Below are positions 43,441 through 52,507 of a DNA stretch of 64,000 nucleotides, in pieces (position 1 is the first letter of the stretch; every line of letters begins with the position of its first letter). The notes beneath the pieces were generated by a model that made no database searches, was not told the DNA's origin, and was given only the letters and a program-made list of their open reading frames with translations. The stretch covers positions 25,609,151 to 25,673,150 of the forward strand of contig JAVIAB010000049.1 of assembly GCA_032433765.1 (NCBI GenBank), in the 5' to 3' direction. Both the position numbers and the translations under genes were made by a program. This stretch comes from Megaustenia siamemsis (Eukaryota > Mollusca > Gastropoda > Stylommatophora > Ariophantidae).

Positions 43441-43498
43441 CTATGTACAAACCATATTAATTCTTTACATCAAAATAATATTATAATACTTCTTGCAG

Positions 43499-43616
43499 AC
43501 TCCAGGCCTGGGTTTCAGGCCACAGCCTGATGTTACAACTACTCTGATCAGATTTGTGAAGGGAGATGGCTCAACTTATGTTCACTACCTTGATCATATA
43601 GAGGCCTACGTCCAGT
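43499..43616 (+). CDS. ATP1B: Na+/K+-ATPase beta subunit, exon 3
   Basis: The acceptor CTTCTTGCAG is followed by 39 codons plus one base: TPGLGFRPQP, TLIRFVKGDG, YVHYLDHIEAYVQ. GLGFRPxP is the strongly conserved start of the beta ectodomain, and the IRFVKGD-(x)-YVHYLDHI block equals the W-Y/F-KG-D...Y..-L..FL segment of other animals. The donor is CCAGT/GTAAGTG in phase 1. The last 13 exon bases and the donor are the seed of the array that follows. Confidence 0.93.
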
Positions 43617-43892
43617 GTAAGTGTTGTCTAGTGCCTACATCCAGTGTAAGTGTTGTCTAGTGCCTACATCCAGTGTAAGTGTTGTCTGGTGCCTACATCC
43701 AGTGTAAGTGTTGTCTAGTGCCTACATCCAGTTTAAGTGTTGTCTGGTGCCTACATCCAGTGTAAGTGTTGTCTAGTGCCTACATCCAGTGTAAGTGTTG
43801 TCTAGTGCCTACATTCATGTAAATGTTGTCTAGTGCCTACGTTCATGTAAGTGTTGTCTAGTGCCTACGTCCAGTGTAAGTGTTGCCTAGTG
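43604..43892 (+). repeat. 29 bp array of the exon 3 splice donor
   Basis: GCCTACATCCAGT/GTAAGTGTTGTCTAGT is repeated about nine times starting from the true exon 3-intron 3 boundary, so intron 3 opens with a series of near-identical 5' splice sites. Later units carry changes (TTTAAGT, CATTCATGTAAAT) that weaken some donors. Confidence 0.93.
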
Positions 43893-44194
43893 CTTGTTAT
43901 TTTTCTTCTTTTCCTTTGCTGCATACAGACCATTCTATTCTTTTTATTGAATCAGTTTCATTGAAGCCAGATTATTCCCATATCCACTCCACTGCCCATC
44001 TCAGTATTTCTTTAAGTGCAGTACTTTAATATGTCATGAAATATGTTCTATTCACGTTCTTTGTTTATTCATTGAGCCTTTAAATTATTTCTTATTAATG
44101 TTTCTTCCATCCATCTTCAAACAAAAATGTTCTACCATTCTTTTAAAAATTCTTTTGGTTTTGTAAAATGACATAATGGTCTGAAAAAGATACT
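43893..44194. other. Intron 3 spacer, nothing recognised
   Basis: AT-rich sequence without gene or repeat partners in the window. Confidence 0.4.
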
Positions 44195-44625
44195 TTTGAG
44201 GGCATAGTCTAGTGAAGATGATTATAGAGGATATAGTCTAGTGGAGATGATTATAGAGGACATAGTCTAGTGAAGACAATTATAGAGGACATAGTGTAGT
44301 GAAGATAATTATAGAGGACTTAGTCTAGAGAAGATAATTATAGAGGACTTAGTCTAGAGAAGATAATTATAGAGGTCTTAGTCTAGTGAAGATAATTATA
44401 GAGGACATAGTGTAATGAAGATAATTATAGAGGACATAGTCTAGTGAAGATAATTATAGAGGACATAGTCTAGTGAAGATAATTATAGAGGACATAGTCT
44501 AGTGAAGATAATTATAGAGGAGATAGTGTAGTGAAGATAATTATAGAGGACATAGTGTAGTGAAGATAATTATAGAGGACATAGTGTAGTGAAGATAATT
44601 ATAGAGGACATAGTCTAGAAAATAC
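44195..44625. repeat. 29 bp minisatellite, intron 3
   Basis: The unit is AGAGGACATAGTCTAGTGAA plus GATAATTAT, about 15 copies. Its last unit merges into a LINE-like block (MKDIVPGKHERGN), so it too may have grown from LINE coding sequence. Confidence 0.9.
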
Positions 44626-44790
44626 ATTTATGAAGGATATAGTTCCAGGTAAACATGAAAGAGAGAAATAAGACCTAGAAGAAGGTGGACACAGGATATC
44701 ACAAATAACTGGGATAGTCTGTTCTCTTTGGTTGGACATCACTTAGTAGGATAGAGGAGACTTCAATGTAGCTGTCATGGTTGACACATT
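44610..44790 (+). mobile_element. RTE-G-like LINE C-terminal fragment
   Basis: Frames read FMKDIVPGKHERGNKTRRRW, TQDITNNWDSLFSLVG, resembling the order of the RTE-G tail at 7500-7745 (EDMVPRRRVRGRP-RRW-QDI). Short and frameshifted. Confidence 0.55.
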
Positions 44791-44889
44791 TCATATTTCT
44801 TGATCCTTCCAGTGCCATTAAATAGCTCATAAGGCTCGTTGAGTCTTCCACAAATTGTCTCTAATTTGGGTCAACTGTTCGATTATAAT

Positions 44890-45037
44890 TGTTATGTAGA
44901 GCCAGTCTTAACATATGGATGTGAATCATGGACAATAGGACAACAGACAAGAGAATCATTGGATCTGTAGAAATGTGGTTTTACAGAAGAATGTTGAGAA
45001 TACCATGGACAGCTAAGAAGAGTAATGAAAACATTCT
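44890..45037 (+). mobile_element. RTE-A LINE, left part of a copy split by an I-A LINE
   Basis: Reads VEPVLTYGCESWTIGQQ then RRMLRIPWTAKKSNEN and stops at GAAAACATTCT (45027-45037). The copy resumes at 47496 with the same 11 bp. Confidence 0.88.
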
Positions 45038-45074
45038 ATCTATCTATCTATCTTTCGTTCGCCTGAAGCATTGT

Positions 45075-46091
45075 CTATATCTGCAATGTCGTTTCCTGTA
45101 TAAATGTTACTGTCTTTTGTAATTCTTGCAGTGGCCCATATAGTTTTGTCTGTAGTGTTGTATCTATGGGCCAATGGATTTTCCTCAGTCTACTATATTC
45201 AGTGCAGTCTTGAAGTATGTGTTCAGCAGTCTGGGGCGCCTGTCCACATGTACAAGTAGTTGAGGTGCCGATCTTGAATTTTGTATACATGTGACTATGG
45301 AGTCGATTGTGTCCTGTTCTGAGACGTATAATGATAACTTGTTCATATCTATTCATATTATAAAAGGCATCCTGATTTGGGGCTTGTGGTCCTCTGATTG
45401 ATTTGATTATCTGTTTCTTATGATGGTATGTAACAGGTGTATCTAGTTGTGTGCCTGTTGAACCTTCCTTTGCCAACTGATCTGCTTTCTCATTTCCTGG
45501 TATTCCACAGTGAGATGGGATCCACTGCAGGGCAACCCTGTGGTGCTTGCAGAGTTCAGTCAATAAGGTCTGCAGATGTGGTAATTTTCTGGATTGTAGT
45601 GCCTGGAGTACTGATCTTGCATCTGTCAAAAACACTACAGGCTGCGGGCTAAGATTAATGTTCAGCAGTTTTTCTATTGCTAACTTTATTGCTTGTATTT
45701 CTGCATCATAATTGTGACAATATTTCCCTGTTGCTATTTTATTCATATCCCTAGTGTTATTTGGGTATTCTATATATGCACCTGCTCCCCCATTTTTTAC
45801 TGCATTCTGTGCTGATCCATCTGTATACACACGAATCCATAGGTCTTGTGGGTATTCTTCATCCAGGAAACTGAGAGTTATTGTTTTTCGCTGTAGACTA
45901 TTCTGTTCCTCTTTATCACTATTCCTTTCACTTCTGTCCGTATTTGAACTGATAATCCAGATTCCTCTGTCCAGGGAGTCTGTTCTGGTATGGGCAGTAG
46001 GGGTTAACAGCTCTTGGCATGTCTGGTGTTTGTCTACTAATACGCTTGGCTTGGTGGATAAAACTGCTTCTCTTAAGTCGTCCCAATGCAA
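45075..46091 (-). CDS. I-A LINE RNase H and C-terminal region (remnant)
   Basis: A 338-codon frame whose residues ~90-225 form a ribonuclease H domain: VYTDGSAQN (Asp), YDAEIQAIKLAI (Glu), LTDARSVLQAL (Asp), WIPSHCGIPGNEKADQLAK (His, Asp). All catalytic acidic residues are present. A Cys-His segment follows (CTCGQAPQTAEHILQDC), typical of I/Jockey-group LINEs. RNase H would degrade the RNA strand of the cDNA hybrid. The start Met is arbitrary: upstream, RT lies in another frame, so a frameshift at about 46000 broke a longer ORF2. Confidence 0.85.
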   Translation of the reverse strand: MHWDDLREAVLSTKPSVLVDKHQTCQELLTPTAHTRTDSLDRGIWIISSNTDRSERNSDKEEQNSLQRKTITLSFLDEEYPQDLWIRVYTDGSAQNAVKNGGAGAYIEYPNNTRDMNKIATGKYCHNYDAEIQAIKLAIEKLLNINLSPQPVVFLTDARSVLQALQSRKLPHLQTLLTELCKHHRVALQWIPSHCGIPGNEKADQLAKEGSTGTQLDTPVTYHHKKQIIKSIRGPQAPNQDAFYNMNRYEQVIIIRLRTGHNRLHSHMYTKFKIGTSTTCTCGQAPQTAEHILQDCTEYSRLRKIHWPIDTTLQTKLYGPLQELQKTVTFIQETTLQI

Positions 46092-46908
46092 GATTTTGGA
46101 ATCGGTCCTTCATTGGATGTCTCGGCATGCAAGCAAATTTTTCTGCCTGTATCAGCACCTTTGTGTCCCTCCGTTCTCTCAGTGCTGGTATCCTCCACAA
46201 TTTCTCCATCTCTAATATTGGTGTTGATTTCATTGCTCCTGTGATGACCCTAAGTGCCTGGTTTTGTACTTTATCCAGTTCTTGAAGTGTGGTGTTTGAT
46301 GCTGAACACCATGCAGATGATCCATATTCTAAATGTGGGCGTATACTCTGTTGGTAAACTTTACTGAGTATTTTCCCACTCGCACCCCACGTAGTTCCAC
46401 ACAGCTTTCTTAGAATAGCCAATTTTCTCCTTGCTTTTTGGGTTGCCTTATTTATCTGCTGTTTCCAAGATAGTTTGTTATCAAATGTAACTCCGAGATA
46501 CGTAGCCTGTATGTCTTCTTTCACAGGCTCATTGTTTATATAGATGGCTCCTGCTTTTTGTTTTGGGGAAAGAGTGAAAAGTGTAGTACTGCATTTGTCT
46601 GTATTGATGCTGATACACCATCTATTTGTCCATGAATTCAGTGCATTCATAGCTCTTTGTAACAATTTGGAGGCCACTGTTGCATACTCCTCTGTGCACC
46701 ACATTACCAAGTCATCTGCATACATTGCCACTTTGATACCATGTGGTAGTTCAGTAACTAGGTCATTGATGTAGATCAGAAAAAGTGTTGGAGATAGTAC
46801 CCCTCCCTGTGGAACGCCCTGGCGCAGTAAGACCTTCTTACTCTTAAGACCATCCAGTTGCACTCTGGCTCTCCTGTTATGCAGGTATGCTTTGACCCAT
46901 TTGTACAT
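45928..46908 (-). CDS. I-A LINE reverse transcriptase (remnant)
   Basis: A 326-codon frame starting at the inversion breakpoint. It holds RT motifs from the palm on: RQGVPQGGVLSPTLFLIYIN, catalytic MYADDLVMW, ISINTDKCSTTLF, YLGVTFDNKLSW, and the thumb-region ALRVITGAMKSTPI. The fingers and first palm motif are missing because of the inversion and deletion at about 46918, so the fragment cannot encode active RT. Confidence 0.85.
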   Translation of the reverse strand: MYKWVKAYLHNRRARVQLDGLKSKKVLLRQGVPQGGVLSPTLFLIYINDLVTELPHGIKVAMYADDLVMWCTEEYATVASKLLQRAMNALNSWTNRWCISINTDKCSTTLFTLSPKQKAGAIYINNEPVKEDIQATYLGVTFDNKLSWKQQINKATQKARRKLAILRKLCGTTWGASGKILSKVYQQSIRPHLEYGSSAWCSASNTTLQELDKVQNQALRVITGAMKSTPILEMEKLWRIPALRERRDTKVLIQAEKFACMPRHPMKDRFQNLALGRLKRSSFIHQAKRISRQTPDMPRAVNPYCPYQNRLPGQRNLDYQFKYGQK

Positions 46909-46918
46909 CCTCCAGCTC

Positions 46919-47495
46919 CTTGTCGTGGGGATGGGGCTTAACAGTCACCAGGGACTGAAAACCAAGACTGGCCAGGCCTTCCTACACCCGTGCAAGACCA
47001 CAGTCTGCTCTAGCAATTTTAAGTGCTGAAGTCGGAGGCAACCAGCCAAAAGGCGCACTACAAAAATCAGGATGCCACGCACTCACGCCAATGGGAAGCA
47101 TGCCTATAACTGCAAATCGATATGGCACTCGCCCTGTGATGGACACTCAGGCAGGTGCAGCGCCGGGCCCTCAGCCTCGAAAGGGCCAACCTATATTACT
47201 GGATGTCCTTCTCAATCGCTCTGTGGAGTCAGGGGGCGAGAGAATAGAGTTACTGGCCAACCCAAAATAAGACCACTCAAAATAATGCACTGGAATGCTG
47301 AAGGCATCAACAGCAAAAGAGATGGGTACAGTAAAAAGATAGAATTAGAAAATATCCTGCATGAAGAACAAGTAAGCATATGCTGTTTGCAGGAAACCCA
47401 TCTAAACAACGACATAGCCTTGAAGATTAGGGGATACCAGTGCTACCGATCTGACAGGAAAAACAGACAAAAGGGCGGAATACTGACTCTTGTAA
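46919..47495 (+). pseudogene. I-A LINE endonuclease start, inverted 5' piece
   Basis: The + frame from 47072 reads PLKIMHWNAEGINSKRDGY (Asn of the APE-type endonuclease), then SICCLQETHLNND (Glu). It ends at the target-site duplication after GGILTLV. The 158-codon frame runs on into RTE-A sequence (KHSERGQSKKR), so its last ~15 residues are not LINE. Confidence 0.82.
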
Positions 47496-47790
47496 GAAAA
47501 CATTCTGAAAGAGGCCAAAGCAAAAAGAGAGCTAATTTCAAATATTAGGAAGAAACAATCTTTATTTTTTGGCCATGTAATGAGAAGAGAACAACTGGAA
47601 TATATTGTAACAACTGGGAAAATTGAGGGACTAAGAGATAGAGGGAAGCAAAGAGAAAAGATACCAGACAACTTAAGAGAATGGCTTGGCAGAAGGTCAA
47701 CAACAGAAATGATAAATAACTGTCATGATCGAAAGTTGTGGAGAGACATGATCACCTACGCCAGCAGGCCCTGTACTTGATTATGATGTT
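47496..47790 (+). mobile_element. RTE-A LINE, right part of the split copy
   Basis: Resumes with ENILKEAKAKRELISNI-like sequence, then MRREQLEYIVTTGKIEGLRD and WLGRRSTTEMINNCHDRKLW, ending in TTGATTATGATG. Confidence 0.88.
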
Positions 47791-47804
47791 CAATTATAAA
47801 GAGT

Positions 47805-47925
47805 TTATTTATGCCTGCAAATTTCACCTCTTTTGTTAGAGTTCTTTTCAGTGTTTCTTCAGGTTGTCCACTTTTCCTCTGACTTGATATTTCCCATTTG
47901 AGAACCTGCTTAGTAATTCTTAATT
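47805..47925 (-). mobile_element. RTE-C-like LINE C-terminal fragment (diverged)
   Basis: The reverse strand reads RITKQVLKWEISSQRKSGQP, EETLKRTLTKEVKFAGINK, colinear with RIAKQALIWETTGKRKRGRP in the 699-codon RTE-C frame. Confidence 0.7.
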
Positions 47926-48375
47926 GAGTTATTGAGTTATTTGCGGGTCATCATCATTGCACTCCGAACATGTCCTTAGGTGCTCAGATCCCCTCCTCAG
48001 CAATTCCCTCAGTGTCCAGCGACTGACGACTCCAGTTCTATGTTGGTTGATAAGTCTTCTTACACGCCCACTAAGTTTCTCATTTCTGGCTGTGTCCATC
48101 TTAACTCCCATCTCTTTCATCCGAAGAAGTGACGTGGATCTGTGTTTGCCGAAGTCATGTGCTCTTCCCACATCTCGGAGGGCATTGATGATGTCCGCCT
48201 GATCCATTGGTTGCACGTCCTCAACGACAGTGCAGCTAGCCAACCTGTCTGCTCTTTCATTTCCCCGTACTCCCGCATGTCGAGGGACATAGACAAAGGT
48301 GACCTTATCTATTTTGGATTTCTGCAAGGTGATTCTTAATATGAGCTTCCACAGCAAAAATGTTTTTCCCACCTA
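47926..48375 (-). mobile_element. I-B LINE, RNase H end and C-terminus
   Basis: The 147-codon frame starts within RNase H (VTFVYVPRHAGVRGNERADR, with the His and Asp of the last RNase H motif) and continues to LSGRVRRLINQHRTGV and SRWTLRELLRRGSEHLRTCS. The 3' tail is AATAACTCAATAACTCAATT. 5'-truncated; best I-B copy here. Confidence 0.85.
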
Positions 48376-48564
48376 GGATCGCCCTTAAGTAAGTCTTATT
48401 GTAAGGCTGTTAGCACTGCGCCCAATGGTTAGTACATGACAGAAAGTAAACATGGCTTCCATCTTGGAATACATCAGAACCTCTAACTGGGATGAACTAA
48501 ATGATGATAAAGCATTGTTATCTCATTACAATAATTGTTTAAAGTTTAATTGTCAATTTCCATG

Positions 48565-49168
48565 CTTTCTGGGATAAGGGGTTAAGGCGCGAAGCTGCAG
48601 TAAAGCTGAATGTGAGGAAAAATTTAAAATTGAAAAAAAATGGTATGTAAGAAGCTTTACGTGATAAGTGGACGACATAGATTAAACGACGTTTCGGCCC
48701 AATAGGCCTTCAGCAGGAACAAACAAAAAAAAACACACACACAAAACTAATAACGAAACAACCAAAACAAAAACAATCGAAATGTGTTAAAGAAAACAAA
48801 ATTATCTATCCTGTGTGTAAACAGAGGTCAAAACAAAAAGGAAATAGCAACCAAGTGCGGCTGTCGTGATGACATTTGCGCACATTTCTGCACGTTTCTG
48901 TACATTCACGACAGCCGCACTTGGTTGCTATTTCCTTTTTGTTTGACCTCTGTTTACACACAGGATAGATAATTTTGTTTTCTTTAACACATTTCGATGG
49001 TTTTTGTTTTGGTTGTTTCATTATTAGTTTTGTGTGTGTGTTTTTTTTTTTTTTGTTCCTGCTGAAGGCCTATAAGGCCGAAACGTCATTTAGTCTGTGT
49101 CGTCCACTTATCACGTAAAGCTTCTTACATACCATTTTTTATTTTTTAATTTTTCCTTTCTGGGATAA
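48565..49168. mobile_element. Fold-back element, 578 bp, 13 bp duplication
   Basis: CTTTCTGGGATAA at 48565-48577 and 49156-49168 brackets a near-perfect inverted repeat. Arms of about 270 bp run from GCGAAGCTGCAGTAAAGCTG and ATGGTATGTAAGAAGCTTTA through the hammerhead-like core to a small loop near 48870-48895 (GATGACATTTGCGCACATTT). The inner ~170 bp (AATCGAAATGTGTTAAAGAA...) is absent from the smaller relative at 35530. Frames of 62-71 codons are mirror images and not genes. Confidence 0.88.
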
Positions 49169-49254
49169 ATAGTTTAGTTTCTATAAAACTTTTTGCTTCT
49201 ACGAATCTTTATCAATTCTTTTGTTGAATTCCAATTTTTTTAGATTAAATTATC

Positions 49255-49352
49255 TGTAATGTCATTTATGTACACAAACTAATAACATTTATGTACACAA
49301 ACTAATAACATTTATGTACACAAAATAATAACATTTATGTACACAAACTAAT
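49255..49352. repeat. 23 bp repeat, four copies, before exon 4 acceptor
   Basis: ACATTTATGTACACAAACTA plus ATA is repeated four times and ends about 20 bp from the exon 4 acceptor. Confidence 0.9.
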
Positions 49353-49371
49353 GAGAAATAATTTTAAACAG

Positions 49372-49556
49372 ATTATGAGTTTGAACTACAACAGGCTGAT
49401 AATTATGAAGATTGTGGAACAATCAACACCCGTCGAACAACAGAACTCAACAAAGTGTGCATGTTTGATCTTATTCAGCTTGGTTCTGAGTGTGTGAAGC
49501 AGCAGAATTATGGTTTTGATGATGGACAACCTTGTATCTTGCTCAAACTCAACAAG
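49372..49556 (+). CDS. ATP1B: Na+/K+-ATPase beta subunit, exon 4
   Basis: The acceptor ATTTTAAACAG is pyrimidine-poor. The first two bases complete a Tyr codon, then 61 codons follow: YEFELQQADNYEDCG, KVCMFDLIQLGSECVKQQNY, GFDDGQPCILLKLNK. Four of the six ectodomain cysteines are here (EDC, KVC, SEC, QPC), matching the first two disulfides of animal beta subunits, and NYGFxxGxPCxxLKLNK is a family signature. Donor AACAAG/GTATTG, phase 0. Confidence 0.94.
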
Positions 49557-49679
49557 GTATTGTTATTTTTAATTCAAATGTTATTATGTTAAATTAGGAT
49601 AATCATCATAGCACCCAATCACATCCACAGATACTCCGATTTTCTCCTCAAAATGCTCATCAGTACAAGTAAGTAAGCA

Positions 49680-50205
49680 CAGTTCTCCATAACGCCAAGT
49701 GGCATACAGGGAATATAGTGTTCTATCTACCTATCTATTGTCCTTTCGAGCCGAAGTCGACACATAGGGCAGAACCACAATCTCAAAAACAGAAACCTTG
49801 CGTGCCAAAATGGCACATATTGCAGAAATCTCTGCTTCTAAAATCTATGGCTCTGTTTCCATAACAAACTTTTTACAATGACAGCTTGTCAAGCCATCGA
49901 TCAATCTCCTTAGTCGCCTCTTACGACATGCCTGGAAGGTCACAGTGTCACTATTCTTTACTTCCCTCACAATGAGGCCCTGGTAACACACAGGTAATAT
50001 AGTGTTAGTAGTATATAGTGTTAGTGACCATAATATTAAAGGCCCTCGGTACATGACTTTTGGGGCAATGCGGTTAGTATTACAGCCATGCCACTTTATT
50101 TTCCCAGAAAAAATCCAGTGCCCATTTAAGGCTGGGTTAACCTGGAAGTCGTCATTCAGGATTGAACCTGACCTCTCGTCCTTTGTAGTCCAGCTCACTA
50201 AGTAC
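49680..50205 (-). mobile_element. SINE-2 carrying SINE-6, second composite
   Basis: SINE-2 is interrupted after GGGAATATAGTGTT (49708-49721) by SINE-6 (to about 49995), followed by GGTAATATAGTGTT. A further local duplication of TATAGTGTTAGTA follows. The split point equals that in 38354-38889. Confidence 0.85.
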
Positions 50206-50334
50206 TGTTTCTTGCTGCTGTTCATCAGTATACTGCAATTTATTGTTTTTTTTTCTTTTCACCAGCTTTATATCTCAAGCGAAGTTCCAAAGGGACGGAA
50301 TTTTGTGTGAATGTTACTTCTTTCTATTTTTCAC

Positions 50335-50912
50335 TTGGGCACAGTGATAACATCAGATGGAAGATGCAACACAGAAATAAAAAGCAGAATAGCTCAGGCC
50401 AAAATAGCATTTCAGAAAATGAAAAATATCTTATGCAACAAATCTATGTCAATAGAAATGAGAAAGAGAGTTCATCGATGCTATATAGAACCAATTCTGA
50501 CCTATGGAAGCGAATCATGGACAATAGACAAACAAATGAAAAAACAATTAGAGGCCACAGAGATGGGATTTCTCAGAAGAATGTTGAAAGTTCCCTGGAC
50601 AGCTAAAAAGACCAATGAGGGAGTTCTCAAAGAGGCCAACACAAAAAGGGAGCTCTTAAAAAACATCAGAAAGAAGCAATCAACATTTTTTTGGGCACAT
50701 CATGAGAAGAGGAAAGTTGGAATACTTGGTTACAACTGGCAAAATAAAAGGAAAGAGAAATCGCGGACGACAAAGAGAGAAAATACTGGATAGCTTGGTG
50801 TCATGGCATGGAAAACAGTCAACAACAGAACTCATACGATGCACTGTGGATAGTAGATTGTGGAAGGACATGATCGCCAACGCCAACCGGTACGGCACAT
50901 GATGATGATGAT
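50335..50912 (+). mobile_element. RTE-A LINE, LEYLVTTGK subfamily, longest tail copy
   Basis: The 160-codon frame reads GTVITSDGRCNTEIKSRIAQ, CYIEPILTYGSESWTIDKQ, MGFLRRMLKVPWTAKKTNEG. A one-base change at about 50690 shifts into MRRGKLEYLVTTGKIKGKRN and WHGKQSTTELIRCTVDSRLW, then (TGATGA)n at 50900-50911. One indel away from an open C-terminal half. Confidence 0.9.
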
Positions 50913-50929
50913 TTTTCACATCGGCAGCT

Positions 50930-51655
50930 GAGTATGATTTTCAACTGTCAAGGGTTCTTTAACGTGTGCAGATTGCACATGAGACCTGTTTTCCGAACGG
51001 GCTGGACATTGTATCATACTACCCAGAGAGGGCTGGACATTGTATCATACTACCCAGAGAGGGCTGGACATTGTATCATACTACCCAGAGAGGGCTGGAC
51101 ATTGTATCATACTACCCAGAGAGGGCTGGACATTGTATCACACTACCCAGAGAGGTCTGGACATTGTATCATACTACCCAGAGAGGGCTGGACATTGTAT
51201 CATACTACCCAGAGAGGGCTGGACATTGTATCACACTACCCAGAGAGGTCTGGACATTGTATCATACTACCCAGAGAGGGCTGGACATTGTATCATACTA
51301 CCCAGAGAGGGCTGGACATTGTATCATACTACCCAGAGAGGGCTGGACATTGTATCATACTACCCAGAGAGGGCTGGACATTGTATCATACTACCCAGAG
51401 AGGGCTGGACATTGTATCATACTACCCAGAGAGGGCTGGACATTGTATCATACTACCCAGAGAGGGCTGGACATTGTATCATACTACCCAGAGAGGGCTG
51501 GACATTGTATCATACTACCCAGAGACCATGAGAGGGTAAAGCCACACATTCTATTTCGTTTTTTCTATTTTCCACCGCCCATAGTGGGAATCAAACCTGA
51601 AACCTTCTAGTCCAGAGGTCAATGTCTTTCCTCTTGACCGCCTATTTCCCCCACA
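50930..51655 (-). mobile_element. SINE-4 with expanded 31 bp VNTR
   Basis: Read on the - strand: a tRNA-like head at 51655-51560 (AGGCGGTCAAGAGGAAAGAC, B-box GGTTTGATTCC at 51587-51597), then about 17 units of the 31 bp repeat (51001-51530), then the tail GTTAAAGAACCCTTGACAGT at 50960-50940. The + strand unit GGGCTGGACATTGTATCATA, CTACCCAGAGA is nearly invariant. Frames of 163-214 codons across it are artefacts. Confidence 0.82.
51001..51530. repeat. 31 bp VNTR of SINE-4, locus 1
   Basis: About 17 units. Two GGTCTGG/CACACT variant units recur three or four units apart, which shows multi-unit duplication. Confidence 0.93.
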
Positions 51656-51664
51656 CCCCACACA

Positions 51665-52060
51665 CAACAACTAATTTTGCCAGTTCTGTGTTGGTTGACA
51701 AATCCTCTCATTTACCCACTCTGTTCTGGGAAAACTGGTCTTCAGTCCCAATTCACACAGTCTAGATAGCCATGTATTTGTACTTCTGTCAAAATCCTTT
51801 GTTCGACCCATCTCTCTGAGATTGATAATGACATCTGCCTGATAAGTTAATATTGCCAAACTGGCCAATTGGTCTGCTCTGTAATTGCCCTCAACACCGG
51901 CATGGCCCAGGACATACAGGTGATCCAGCAAATCTTGGATCTCTGTATTGACCCCAGCCTCTATTGATGAATTAAGCCAGATTCTACTTTGCGTATCATG
52001 TTCATTGAGCCACTTACAACATATACATGAGTACACACTTGAATCTCCAGTCAATCAAAA
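51665..52060 (-). mobile_element. I-group LINE RNase H region remnant
   Basis: The 127-codon - frame reads LYVLGHAGVEGNYRADQLAS, aligned with YVPRHAGVRGNERADRLAS of I-B, then INLREMGRTKDF and NERICQPTQNWQN. A distinct, older I-type family. Confidence 0.75.
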
Positions 52061-52164
52061 GACTTTGTCACTGCCGTTATTTCCATCGTTAAACTACTGG
52101 TCATCATTGCGTAGGTGCAATGTATCTCTGGATAATTTTCTTTTCACAGATTTACTTCTCTAGT

Positions 52165-52240
52165 GGTAAGATAGAGGTTAAGTACAAGACTTGAATCGGC
52201 ATCTTTGTGTGCAAGTTTTCACCCATATGTGCTTGGCCGC
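52165..52240 (-). mobile_element. SINE-5 3' end, split by SINE-2
   Basis: Reverse complement of the SINE-5 end (AGCACATATGGGTGAAAACT, CCGATTCAAGTCTTGTACTT). The rest appears at about 52508-52560, beyond SINE-2 and a (TA)n run. Confidence 0.7.
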
Positions 52241-52249
52241 CTATGTAAA

Positions 52250-52472
52250 AAAAAAGTAAAGAGACCCCGTCACGCCAAGTGGTGTATAGGGAATATGGTG
52301 TTAGTGACCATAAATTTTACAGACCATTGGCACATGATTTTTGGAGTAATGTGGTCGGTATTACGCCCGTGCTGCTTTACTTTCCCAGAAAAAAATCCAG
52401 TAACTATTTATGTCTAAGTGAACCTGGAAGCTGTCAGTTGGGATTGAACCCTACCTCTTGTCCTTTGTAATA
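52250..52472 (-). mobile_element. SINE-2, intron 4 copy
   Basis: The left end CACTTGGCGTGACGGGGTCT and the body are conserved. The right, tRNA-like end is truncated at TTACAAAGGACAAGAGGTAG, where (TA)n begins. Confidence 0.85.
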
Positions 52473-52507
52473 TATATATATATTTATATATATATATATA
52501 TATATAG

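Larger units (their letters stand above)
45027..47506 (-). mobile_element. I-A LINE insertion with 5' inversion, 11 bp duplication
   Basis: GAAAACATTCT at 45027-45037 and 47496-47506 bounds the insertion. The 3' portion (45038 to about 46918) is on the - strand with a (GATA)n tail; the 5' portion (about 46919-47495, endonuclease start) is on the + strand. Opposite orientation within a single duplication is the signature of twin priming. RNase H downstream of RT places it in the I group. Confidence 0.88.

Noticed and set aside
47480..47548. Last ~15 residues of the 158-codon endonuclease frame as LINE protein
   Set aside because: They lie beyond the target-site duplication, in the interrupted RTE-A copy.
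50934..51610. 163-214-codon frames across the 31 bp array
   Set aside because: They overlap in the same sequence, have no coding flank and are explained by the SINE-4 VNTR.
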